From a virus, in the IMG/VR virus record IMGVR_UViG_3300030012_002034, positions 43,382 to 107,381 of that record: 64,000 nucleotides of DNA; one strand, written 5' to 3'. The notes below the pieces were generated by a model. That model was not told where the DNA came from and searched no databases. It was given only the letters and a program-made list of their open reading frames with translations. Positions 46,718 to 54,847 of this stretch are shown in pieces. The position numbers and the translations under genes were made by a program. The first letter of the stretch is position 1. Each line of letters opens with the position of its first letter.

Positions 46718-47428
46718 ATGGCGTTAAGTACAAAAGACCTACAAGAAGGAGGTGCATCGGTCAAAAAAACAATTGCACCCGGAAATCATACGTTAAAAAT
46801 TAATAGCTTAAATTTAGAAAAGTTTAAGTTTGTAGAAGATGCGTATCACCTTATATTAAATGTGGAAACAGAACCACTTAAAGACTTTGAAGGTTTTTTA
46901 GTTGATCCTAATAATCCAGATGGAGGCAGATACGCAGGTCAAGTTGGTAGAGTTAAGACTAACAGATATGCATATGCAGATGGTGAAACAAGATCAGGAT
47001 TTAAAGTAAACAGAGATAGATCTATTTTAATATTTATTAAAAGCATGTGTAAAGCACTAGATGTAGCAGAAGATTCTGATACATTTACTGACTGGTTTAC
47101 AAATGAAGACGGTAAACATGAAACAATTGAATCATTTGTAGAAGCCTTTGATAATAAAATACAAAATAGTGAAAAAGTATATTTAGATTTTGCTATTGGA
47201 GGTAGAGAATGGGAAAACAAAAATGGTTACATAAACTATGATATGTTTTTACTAAAACCAATGAAAGGCACATTTGCTTTTGGTGAACCAGGTTCTAATA
47301 AAATTATGACTTATAATGAAAAAGATCCTAAACATTTAATACCTCTTAAAATTAAAGACGTAGAGTCTTTTGGAGATGAGGATATTTCAATTCCTAGTAA
47401 TACATCTGGTGACTTTAGTTTAGATTAA
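46718..47428 (+). CDS. Sak4-associated ssDNA-binding-like protein
   Basis: 236 residues, beta-rich start (APGNHTLKINSLNLEKFKFV, YHLILNVETEPLKDFEGFL), conserved-looking VGRVKTNRYAYADGETRSG, and an acidic tail ending SNTSGDFSLD. In many phages the gene after sak4 encodes such a protein of the DUF669/SSB kind. Its tail resembles the end of the SSB candidate at 35782. Annotation is by neighbour and composition. Confidence 0.6.
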   Translation: MALSTKDLQEGGASVKKTIAPGNHTLKINSLNLEKFKFVEDAYHLILNVETEPLKDFEGFLVDPNNPDGGRYAGQVGRVKTNRYAYADGETRSGFKVNRDRSILIFIKSMCKALDVAEDSDTFTDWFTNEDGKHETIESFVEAFDNKIQNSEKVYLDFAIGGREWENKNGYINYDMFLLKPMKGTFAFGEPGSNKIMTYNEKDPKHLIPLKIKDVESFGDEDISIPSNTSGDFSLD

Positions 47429-47443
47429 TTAAATTAATTTAAG

Positions 47444-47472
47444 AGGGAGTCATGGGGATGGCTCCCTTTTTT
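47444..47472 (+). terminator. terminator after Sak4 operon
   Basis: gggag (47445-47449) with ctccc (47462-47466), with adjacent wobble pairs, then a T run. Confidence 0.7.
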
Positions 47473-47486
47473 ATTAAATTTAATTT

Positions 47487-48500
47487 ATGATTTCAACTAA
47501 AAATTTAATTTCAAGTATAAATGAAGTTCCAACTGAATGGATATTTGAATACTATTTAAATCTAGAAGAAAAACTAACAGGACAAACTGTTCAAATAAGA
47601 TCAGTATTTAATCCTAGAGAAAGAACACCATCAATGTTTTTATTTCCAGGAGAGATAAGCACTAATAAATATTTCTTTAAGGATTACTCAACAGGTAATG
47701 CAGGTAGTAGTGTTAAATTGGTAATGTTATTAAATAATATTCCGTATTGGAAAGCAAAATTAAAAGTTATCCAAGATTATAATGAGTATACCCTAGATAC
47801 TAAATACACACCTCTTAAAGAATTTAAAGTACATAATAAATATCAAGTTGATGATTATGAGATTAGACACTGGACTAATCTTGATCAGAACTATTGGAGT
47901 ATGTATAAGATAAATTCTAGATTGCTTGAAGCTTATAATGTTTCTCCTTTGACTTATTACACTATGAGTAAAAGAGAAGATGATAAGAAGAAAGTAATTA
48001 AGATTGAAGGTAGAAATATCTACGGATACTTTAAAGATGATGGAACATTATATAAAATATATCAACCTAAAGTAAAAAAGAAAAAGTTTATAAAAGTAAG
48101 AAACTATATACAGGGATCTGAACAGCTTAAATATGATAAAGAGTTTCTTATTATATGTTCATCTCTCAAAGATATGCTTGCGTTTAATAAACTTAAAATT
48201 ACTAATGGAGAATGTATTGCACCGGATAGTGAAAATACTTTAATACCAGAAGCTGCTTTAAATAAAATTACTGAAAGATATAAAGATGTATGTGTTGTAT
48301 TTGATAATGATGAAGCAGGTATTAGATCTATGAAAAGATATCAGGATAAATTTAATTTTAAATATGTTATCTTAGATCTTGAAAAAGATATATCTGATGC
48401 CGTTAAAAAGTATGGTATAGATAAAACAAGAAATATTCTTTTTAAACTTTTGAAAGAACAACTTAGACCAAATGAAACAACAATTAAAAACACAAATTAA
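47487..48500 (+). CDS. DNA primase, DnaG-type (Toprim), zinc finger not evident
   Basis: 337 residues. VFNPRERTPSMFLFPG and FFKDYSTGNAGSSVKLVML correspond to the zinc-domain-to-core segment of DnaG proteins, but the expected CHC2 cysteines before it are absent. The Toprim core includes EFLIICSSLKDMLAFNKLKI, ECIAPDSENTL and VCVVFDNDEAGIRSMKRYQD (acidic D-x-D). It makes primers for the family B polymerase. Loss of the zinc ligands is the main oddity. Confidence 0.8.
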   Translation: MISTKNLISSINEVPTEWIFEYYLNLEEKLTGQTVQIRSVFNPRERTPSMFLFPGEISTNKYFFKDYSTGNAGSSVKLVMLLNNIPYWKAKLKVIQDYNEYTLDTKYTPLKEFKVHNKYQVDDYEIRHWTNLDQNYWSMYKINSRLLEAYNVSPLTYYTMSKREDDKKKVIKIEGRNIYGYFKDDGTLYKIYQPKVKKKKFIKVRNYIQGSEQLKYDKEFLIICSSLKDMLAFNKLKITNGECIAPDSENTLIPEAALNKITERYKDVCVVFDNDEAGIRSMKRYQDKFNFKYVILDLEKDISDAVKKYGIDKTRNILFKLLKEQLRPNETTIKNTN

Positions 48501-48933
48501 ACACAACTTGGAGTGTTGGAAGTATCAAGGTGTAGAATTTACTGATGATATGATTCCAGAAGATGCTGTAGGATTTGTGTATGAAATGAGTACAATACTC
48601 AATGGTAAGTTTGTTAAATATATCGGTAAGAAAAACTTTTATAGCAATGTAAAAACTAAGCTGCGTAAGAAAGATATGCCTACTGATAAAAGGAAAAAGA
48701 CATATAAAAGAATAAAGAAGCTTAATTATCAAAAATACTTTAGTAGTAATGAGGTACTAAAAAAAGCAAGAAAAGATGGTTATCCAATTAAAAGAGAGAT
48801 ACTTTGTATTTGTAACTCAAAACTTCAGCTATCTTATATGGAAGCAAGACAACAATTTTTATGTGATGTATTAATAAGAGATGAGTATTTGAATGGTAAC
48901 ATCTTAGGTAAGTTTTATAAAGGAAAAATATGA
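48472..48933 (+). CDS. GIY-YIG-like endonuclease-type protein
   Basis: 153 residues. GFVYEMSTILNGKFVKYIGK is a degenerate GIY-YIG start (GFVY ... KYIGKK), then KKLNYQKYFSSNEVLKKARK, KREILCICNSKLQLSYMEAR QQF and a final NGNILGKFY. The family recalls Seg/GIY-like proteins of T4-type and marine phages (WxxYxxSS, E-x-(K/R)Q). May be a homing-type or a DNA-processing nuclease. It overlaps the primase end by 29 bases, an unusual arrangement for a homing gene. Confidence 0.65.
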   Translation: MKQQLKTQIKHNLECWKYQGVEFTDDMIPEDAVGFVYEMSTILNGKFVKYIGKKNFYSNVKTKLRKKDMPTDKRKKTYKRIKKLNYQKYFSSNEVLKKARKDGYPIKREILCICNSKLQLSYMEARQQFLCDVLIRDEYLNGNILGKFYKGKI

Positions 48934-50123
48934 CAAAAAACAAATCTGACTCTCTAGCAAAAGCTAGTAAAGAGTTAATGATGATTGAACCTTTTTATGG
49001 GTTCTTTCTAATTATGCTAAACAAAATTTGGACAAAGACACAAGTTCCTACTGCAGGAGTTTGTAAGAATGGTATCAATTACCAGCTATGTATTAATGAA
49101 GACTTCTGGGATTCACTAGATAAAAAGAAAGAGTTAGGTATATTGAAACATGAATTGCTTCATGTAGCATTTAATCATCTTACTCATTTTTATTTTCCTG
49201 ATAAAAGATTAGCAAATATTGCTATGGACATGGAAATCAATCAATACATTAATAAAACCTGGTTACCAGAAGATGGTATATTTATTGAAAACTATGAAGA
49301 TCTTAAATTAGATCACAAAGCAGGATGTAAGTATTACTATAAAAAACTTCAAGAAGCTAAAGAAGATAAAAAACAGAATGGTACAAGTGGTTGTGAAGAG
49401 TTTGATAGATTATGTGATCAGCTTGATGAAGGAGAAGATCCAGTTAAGAATCATGATATGTGGAAAGACTTTCAAGATTTATCTGAGACAGAGAAAAAAC
49501 TTATTGAGAAGCAGATAAAAAGAGTTCTTACTCAAGCTTCTGATATGGCTGAATCAAAGTCTAGAGGTTGTACTCCTGGAGAAATCAAAGATCTTATTAA
49601 AGTAGATGAGGTGCTTCCACCTAAGTTTGATTGGAAGAATTATGTAAGACGTTTCTCAGGGACTTCTTCTAGAGTATTTACTAAAAAGCTTAGAAGGAAG
49701 GAGAATAGGAAGTTTGAAGATAACCCTGGTCTTAAAATTAAGATGAAGAAGCATGTCTTACTAGCAATTGATACTTCAGGTTCTGTATCTAATGAAGAGG
49801 TAAAGGAATTTATGAATGAAATGAAACATATTTATAAAACAGGGGTAGCTATGACGCTAGCTCAGTGTGATACTTCTATAAGAAAAATAGAACCATATAA
49901 CGGAAGTAATGAATTAAATATTGAAGGAAGAGGTGGAACTGAGTTTGATCCTATTCTAGATTATTTTAATGCAAACTTAAGAAAATATACAAGTCTTATA
50001 TATTTTACTGATGGAGAATGCTACACTAGTGTAAAACCCCAAGCACCTGTGCTATGGGTACTATCTGAATGCTCAAGCATGAATGATAAACTACCAGGAA
50101 AGGTAATTAAATTAGAGTTATAA
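48930..50123 (+). CDS. VWA-domain protein with N-terminal metallopeptidase-like segment (DUF2201-type)
   Basis: 397 residues. N-terminal HELLHVAFNH near residues 74-83 is an HExxH zinc site as in DUF2201 proteins. C-terminal VWA domain: LAIDTSGSVSNEEV (MIDAS D-x-S-x-S, about residue 281), GRGGTEFDPILDYF and IYFTDGECY complete the metal site. Works with the MoxR-type AAA+ ATPase encoded next. Such pairs remodel or insert cofactors into protein complexes. Four-base overlap with the upstream gene. Confidence 0.8.
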   Translation: MTKNKSDSLAKASKELMMIEPFYGFFLIMLNKIWTKTQVPTAGVCKNGINYQLCINEDFWDSLDKKKELGILKHELLHVAFNHLTHFYFPDKRLANIAMDMEINQYINKTWLPEDGIFIENYEDLKLDHKAGCKYYYKKLQEAKEDKKQNGTSGCEEFDRLCDQLDEGEDPVKNHDMWKDFQDLSETEKKLIEKQIKRVLTQASDMAESKSRGCTPGEIKDLIKVDEVLPPKFDWKNYVRRFSGTSSRVFTKKLRRKENRKFEDNPGLKIKMKKHVLLAIDTSGSVSNEEVKEFMNEMKHIYKTGVAMTLAQCDTSIRKIEPYNGSNELNIEGRGGTEFDPILDYFNANLRKYTSLIYFTDGECYTSVKPQAPVLWVLSECSSMNDKLPGKVIKLEL

Positions 50124-50141
50124 TTAAAAAAAATAAAGCAA

Positions 50142-51317
50142 ATGAGTGGTACTCAATTAAATACTAATGAATTAAAAGATTTTTTAAAGCATATTGTTAA
50201 GAATAATAAACAAATTCAGGAAGATGGAAAGATTCCTGTAGCTGTAAATATAGAAGGTGACGCAGGTCTAGGTAAAACTTCTGCAATAATGCAATTAGGT
50301 GAAGAGCTTAATATGCATGTAGTAAAGATTAACTTATCACAGATAGAAGAAATAGGTGATCTTGTTGGTTTTCCTGTAAAAGAATTTCAAATACAGAATA
50401 AAGAAGGTAAAACTACTTGGATTACTGAACCTCAGATTAGTACAGCTACTAAAAAAGGTTACAAGGTTGTAGCTAAGAGAATGTCTCACGCTGTACCTGA
50501 ATGGATACAAGGTAAAGATGAAGGTGGTTTCCTAGTTCTTGATGATTATACTAGAGCTGATCATAGATTCATGCAAGCTTGTATGGAGTTAATTGATAGA
50601 CAAACTTATATCTCTTGGACATTACCTAAGAACTGGCATATAGTATTAACTACTAATCCAGACAACGGAGACTATAATGTTACTTCTTTAGATGATGCTC
50701 AGAGAACTAGATTTATATCCGTTGATATAAAGTTTGATGTAGATGTATGGGCTAAGTGGGCAGAAGCAGAAGGTATTGATGGTAGATGTATTAACTTTTT
50801 ATTAATGCATCCTGAACTTGTAAGCCAGAAGATCAATCCAAGGTCTATCACAACTTTCTTCAACTCTATTAGTTCTATAGATAAGTTTGAAGAAGAGTTA
50901 CCTTTAATTCAAATGATTGGTGAAGGATCAGTTGGATCTGAATTCTCAAGCATGTTTACTATGTTTATTAATAATAGACTAGATAAGATTGTTTCTCCTA
51001 AAGATGTTCTATTTAATACAAATCAGGACTATATTACAGGACAATTAAAAGCAGCTACTACACAAGGTGGAACAGAATTTAGAGCAGATATCAGCAGCAT
51101 TATTGCTACAAGAACTGTCAACTATGCTTTACATTATGCAAAAACAAACGCAGTTAAGAAAGAATTAATTGATAGATTGATTTATCTTTCTACGGATTGT
51201 GAGTCTTTCACTAATGATCTTAAATATTATATCATTAAGGAAATAGTTAATGGAAACAAAATTAAGTTTGCTAAACTTCTTATGCACAAAGATGTGGTTA
51301 AGATGGCTGTTAAATAA
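50142..51317 (+). CDS. MoxR-type AAA+ ATPase
   Basis: 391 residues. Walker A EGDAGLGKTSAIMQL (residues 38-52), Walker B GGFLVLDDYTRAD (about 131-143), sensor 1 HIVLTTNPDNGDYN (about 172-185), arginine-finger region DDAQRTRFISVDI. Substrate-facing loops differ from classic MoxR. It is 18 bases after the VWA gene and ends at its own terminator, so the two form a chaperone-like unit of unknown target. Confidence 0.82.
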   Translation: MSGTQLNTNELKDFLKHIVKNNKQIQEDGKIPVAVNIEGDAGLGKTSAIMQLGEELNMHVVKINLSQIEEIGDLVGFPVKEFQIQNKEGKTTWITEPQISTATKKGYKVVAKRMSHAVPEWIQGKDEGGFLVLDDYTRADHRFMQACMELIDRQTYISWTLPKNWHIVLTTNPDNGDYNVTSLDDAQRTRFISVDIKFDVDVWAKWAEAEGIDGRCINFLLMHPELVSQKINPRSITTFFNSISSIDKFEEELPLIQMIGEGSVGSEFSSMFTMFINNRLDKIVSPKDVLFNTNQDYITGQLKAATTQGGTEFRADISSIIATRTVNYALHYAKTNAVKKELIDRLIYLSTDCESFTNDLKYYIIKEIVNGNKIKFAKLLMHKDVVKMAVK

Positions 51318-51370
51318 AACTTCAACAGTTTCCAAATAAAGAAAAATTAAATAAGTTTATTCACAAGTTA

Positions 51371-51393
51371 AAGGGGTCTTAGGATCCCTTTTT
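51371..51393 (+). terminator. terminator after MoxR gene
   Basis: aaggggtc (51371-51378), loop TTAG, gatccctt (51383-51390), one wobble pair, then T run. Same loop as the terminator at 54811. Confidence 0.8.
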
Positions 51394-51411
51394 CATTTTA
51401 AAAAAAGCTAT

Positions 51412-52734
51412 ATGGAAGATATGCAAAAAATAATTGAATTAAATGTTAAAACATTAGATGCAAATGGTGATGATCCAAATACTTGGATAGATAATGCTAA
51501 TGCTCATGAGTATACATATACGTTTAGTATAGTTGCTAGACCGCCAATGATTGTCTATGAATCAATAGAAGAGTTATATACTGATCTTAAATGGAACAAA
51601 GACCAGAATAATGTAGGTACAGTAGTAGTTAAGAAAGGAACTAAATTTCATTTTACTCCTGGTGTTAAATTTCCAAGACAACAATTTAAAGAACTACAAC
51701 AAGCTCATGGAGTTAAATCTATAAGAGATATAAGTAAGGCAGATTATATTATAATTGATAATAATATGACAGAAAGAACAGTTCAACAAAAATGGAAGCA
51801 TGGAGTAATAAAAGGCTCAACAATGTTTAATGTTTTATATTTTCTTAATGAAGACTTTATACCAATGTATAAGGATCGGGTAAGTGAATGTTATAAACAA
51901 GAAATTCTAGATAATGTTGATAAAGATCATATGTTTGAACTTGACTATAAAGATCTAAGTCGTGTCCGTTATGCATTAAAATACTTACGTGGAGAACATA
52001 AGTATGAAGTTGATAATGGAAGAAAAGGTTACTTAACTCCACAAGATGAGGCCCTTCTTCAACTTACTATAAATGAACTTAAAGGCACAAGTAAGTATCA
52101 TAATATAGTTGATGAAAATGATTATAAAACTCTTCTTGAATTTCAGAAAGATGATATATCTGAAAGATTAATTGATACTGATTTATTGTCTAAAGTTATT
52201 GACAAACACTTAGACAAAGTTGTTCTTGATGAAGAACAGTATCAAGCTTTAGATACAATGTTTAAAAGTTCTGATGAGGATAATCACATAATTGCTATGG
52301 AGATTATGGCTAACTGTCACTTTAAAGATAGTCTTCTGTACATTGAGAAGTTATTTCTTGATTATTCTCACAAAATGTGGAATACGGGAAAAGCTAATCA
52401 TGTAAACTTTAAGAATCTAAGAAGTTTAGTTGATAGAGCTGATACCTATGACATGAAATATGATAGAGGTTTTGATCATTCAATGAAAGTTTTAGAGAAG
52501 TTTGGTATGTTTACTCCAGAAAATATTAACTTTATGTTAGAAACACATATGAGTAAACTTAATCAATTACTTAATTCTACCAGTAGTTATTTTAATATTA
52601 AATCTATAACTTTAAATGAAGAATGTTTAAATAAATTAAATTTTAACTATATTTACACTACGCAGGATGATTATATACCTAAAGATGAAACTGCTGAAGA
52701 AGAAATAGAAGAAGAACAATTTACTCTTGATTAA
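51412..52734 (+). CDS. hypothetical 440-residue protein after MoxR
   Basis: 440 residues. N-terminal helical part, a middle with KYLRGEHKYEVDNGRKGYLT and long helices, and a Glu-rich end (DETAEEEIEEEQFTLD) with acidic aromatic tail. No family recognised. It follows the MoxR terminator and precedes a nuclease gene, so a recombination or repair role is conceivable. Confidence 0.45.
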   Translation: MEDMQKIIELNVKTLDANGDDPNTWIDNANAHEYTYTFSIVARPPMIVYESIEELYTDLKWNKDQNNVGTVVVKKGTKFHFTPGVKFPRQQFKELQQAHGVKSIRDISKADYIIIDNNMTERTVQQKWKHGVIKGSTMFNVLYFLNEDFIPMYKDRVSECYKQEILDNVDKDHMFELDYKDLSRVRYALKYLRGEHKYEVDNGRKGYLTPQDEALLQLTINELKGTSKYHNIVDENDYKTLLEFQKDDISERLIDTDLLSKVIDKHLDKVVLDEEQYQALDTMFKSSDEDNHIIAMEIMANCHFKDSLLYIEKLFLDYSHKMWNTGKANHVNFKNLRSLVDRADTYDMKYDRGFDHSMKVLEKFGMFTPENINFMLETHMSKLNQLLNSTSSYFNIKSITLNEECLNKLNFNYIYTTQDDYIPKDETAEEEIEEEQFTLD

Positions 52735-52740
52735 AATTAT

Positions 52741-53748
52741 ATGAGTATAGAAATAAATTCACTCGTAGGTAATGAAGAACTTGAAAAGTTTTATAGCAAA
52801 CCTTTTGCTTTTAGTTATTCAGGTATAAACAAGCTACTGTTCTCTCCAAGTCTCTTTTATTCACATTATATATTGAATGAAAGAGAAGATAGTACTGACT
52901 CTCACCTGCTTGCAGGGAGGGTCATTCACTGTCTATTATTGGAACCAGAAAACTTTGATAAAGAATTCATGGTAATGCCTACAAGTTTACCATCCGGAAA
53001 TAATAAAAATGTTGTAGATCAAATCTTTAAAGTTTATACTTCAAATTATGGTAAAGATTTAAACTTAGAAGATTTTAAAGATGAGATCATATCTTATCTT
53101 GAAGAAATCAACTTACATCAGTCTTTAAAAACAGATGAACAAAGACTTAAGAAAATTTTATCAGATCAAAACAAATCATACTTTAAATTTTTAAAAGAAA
53201 AACAAGGTAAAACAATAGTTGATAATGATATAGTTAATCAAGCAACTGAAAGTGTGCGTGTATTAAAAGGAGATCCAGAGATATGTGAGCTATTACAGCT
53301 TAATCCGGATAGTGAACTTGAAGTACATAATGAGTTGTACATTGAAGCAGATCTTTCACCAACATGGCCATTTGGAATTAAAGGTGTTATAGATAATATT
53401 GTTATTGATGAAAAGAAAAAAATAATTTTTATTAATGATTTAAAAACAACAGGTAAGCCTTTAATTGACTTTGGTGATTCTGTAGAGTTCTATAGATATT
53501 GGATACAAGCTGCCATATATAGAAGACTTGTAGAACATAAATTTGGAATACGTGTTGGTTGGAGGATTGTATTTACATTTCTAGTAATAGATAAATACAA
53601 CATGTACTATCCTTTTCAAGTAACACCTACAACTTTTAAAACTTGGGATTTAGAACTTAATAATATCCTGAATCAATGTAAATATCACTATGAGTCCCGT
53701 GATTATACCTTACCTTACAAGTTAGCTAAACGTAAAGTAAAATTATAA
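52741..53748 (+). CDS. PD-(D/E)XK exonuclease, Cas4/RecB-like (replication arm copy)
   Basis: 335 residues. LAGRVIHCLLLEPENFDKEF (G-x-x-x-H type motif, about residues 57-76), VHNELYIEADLSPTWPFGIK GVIDNIVIDEK (catalytic Asp), then IIFINDLKTTGKPLIDF (D-x-K), and YWIQAAIYRRLV (Q-x-x-x-Y). Same superfamily as the nuclease at 18520 but different in detail. It probably resects DNA for recombination. Confidence 0.75.
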   Translation: MSIEINSLVGNEELEKFYSKPFAFSYSGINKLLFSPSLFYSHYILNEREDSTDSHLLAGRVIHCLLLEPENFDKEFMVMPTSLPSGNNKNVVDQIFKVYTSNYGKDLNLEDFKDEIISYLEEINLHQSLKTDEQRLKKILSDQNKSYFKFLKEKQGKTIVDNDIVNQATESVRVLKGDPEICELLQLNPDSELEVHNELYIEADLSPTWPFGIKGVIDNIVIDEKKKIIFINDLKTTGKPLIDFGDSVEFYRYWIQAAIYRRLVEHKFGIRVGWRIVFTFLVIDKYNMYYPFQVTPTTFKTWDLELNNILNQCKYHYESRDYTLPYKLAKRKVKL

Positions 53749-53753
53749 TTTGC

Positions 53754-54329
53754 ATGAAAATAACTTCGCTATATGATAAATACTTTCAAAAGTCTAAGAT
53801 ATTCTTATATCCGCTCTTAGACATTAAAAGAGGCACAAGTGTTGTCCCACATGAAACTTACCTTTCATGGAAGGATAACATCTCCTCTGAGGATATGAAA
53901 CTAGTCACTCTATACAAAACAAGAGAAGATACAATGTATAAAAACTTTATTGAAAAAGTTCTGCTTAAACATCCTAGGTTAGTAGAACATTGGGTTATTA
54001 ATAAAGAAAATACAGTATTTGTTTTTGATTTTTGTGATTTAGAAGATGACTGGTACTTTTTTATACAAGGAAAATATAGCAAAATAAATACAGCAACAAA
54101 GAGAAAGATATGTAACTTTTTTGAAAAGAATAGCGGTAATCATTTATATGTTACTAGCTATTTATTTCCGGATAATCACTTTAAAAACTATGCTAAAATT
54201 TTAGATGTTGATATATCACTTCTAAAGAATGTAGGTGAGTTATGTGATAAACCAGATCTTATAAAAGAAACATTAATCTTAGAAAAAGCAAATTTAGAAA
54301 ACATAGACAATTCAAAAATAAATTGTTAA
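53754..54329 (+). CDS. hypothetical protein
   Basis: 191 residues. FLYPLLDIKRGTSVVPHETY then HWVINKENTVFVFDFCDLED DWYFFIQGKYSKIN, and an Asn/Glu/Leu-rich end with ILEKANLENIDNSK. Alpha/beta, soluble. I recall similar proteins in Bacteroidota phages without function. Five bases after the nuclease. Confidence 0.5.
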   Translation: MKITSLYDKYFQKSKIFLYPLLDIKRGTSVVPHETYLSWKDNISSEDMKLVTLYKTREDTMYKNFIEKVLLKHPRLVEHWVINKENTVFVFDFCDLEDDWYFFIQGKYSKINTATKRKICNFFEKNSGNHLYVTSYLFPDNHFKNYAKILDVDISLLKNVGELCDKPDLIKETLILEKANLENIDNSKINC

Positions 54330-54348
54330 ATTTGATAAAAAAATCAAT

Positions 54349-54789
54349 ATGGAAAACTCAATGATGTTAGTTCAATCCTCATGGAATGGTGAACAGACTT
54401 TTAGAATGGTGCCAATTCACAAAGATTGCCCTTATGTAGAATGTATATGTGATCCTACTACAAAAGTATTTGTAGTTATATCTACTATTACTAAAAATAC
54501 ATTTCATATGATCCCTAAGTTAGATGATAATGGAGATCCTATGTTTGTTAAAAATCTTAAAAGGAAAAACGGTAAGATGCAAAAAGAAGAAAGGAGACAG
54601 TGTGAAACTTTCCAAGAGTTTTATTTAGAAGATACTAATTCAGTTATTGACATTGTAAAACATTTTGCACTTAATGACAAAACTTTTAAATTTAAATGGA
54701 AAGAATTTATAAAAGATAAACCTAAAGAGGATGCAAATACTCACAAAGGTTCAGCTTTAGTAAATCCTACTCCTGAGATTATAACCTAA
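54349..54789 (+). CDS. hypothetical protein
   Basis: 146 residues. SSWNGEQTFRMVPIHKDCPY VECICDPTTKVFVVISTIT gives a beta-rich domain, then KRKNGKMQKEERRQ and KEFIKDKPKEDANTHKGSAL. Soluble, no family recognised. Followed by a terminator. Confidence 0.5.
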   Translation: MENSMMLVQSSWNGEQTFRMVPIHKDCPYVECICDPTTKVFVVISTITKNTFHMIPKLDDNGDPMFVKNLKRKNGKMQKEERRQCETFQEFYLEDTNSVIDIVKHFALNDKTFKFKWKEFIKDKPKEDANTHKGSALVNPTPEIIT

Positions 54790-54810
54790 TCTAAACCAAA
54801 AAAAATAGAA

Positions 54811-54834
54811 AAGGGATCTTAGGGTCCCTTTTTT
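54811..54834 (+). terminator. terminator before polymerase gene
   Basis: aagggatc (54811-54818), loop TTAG, ggtccctt (54823-54830), one wobble, then a T run. Confidence 0.8.
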
Positions 54835-54847
54835 AATCTTTATTATT

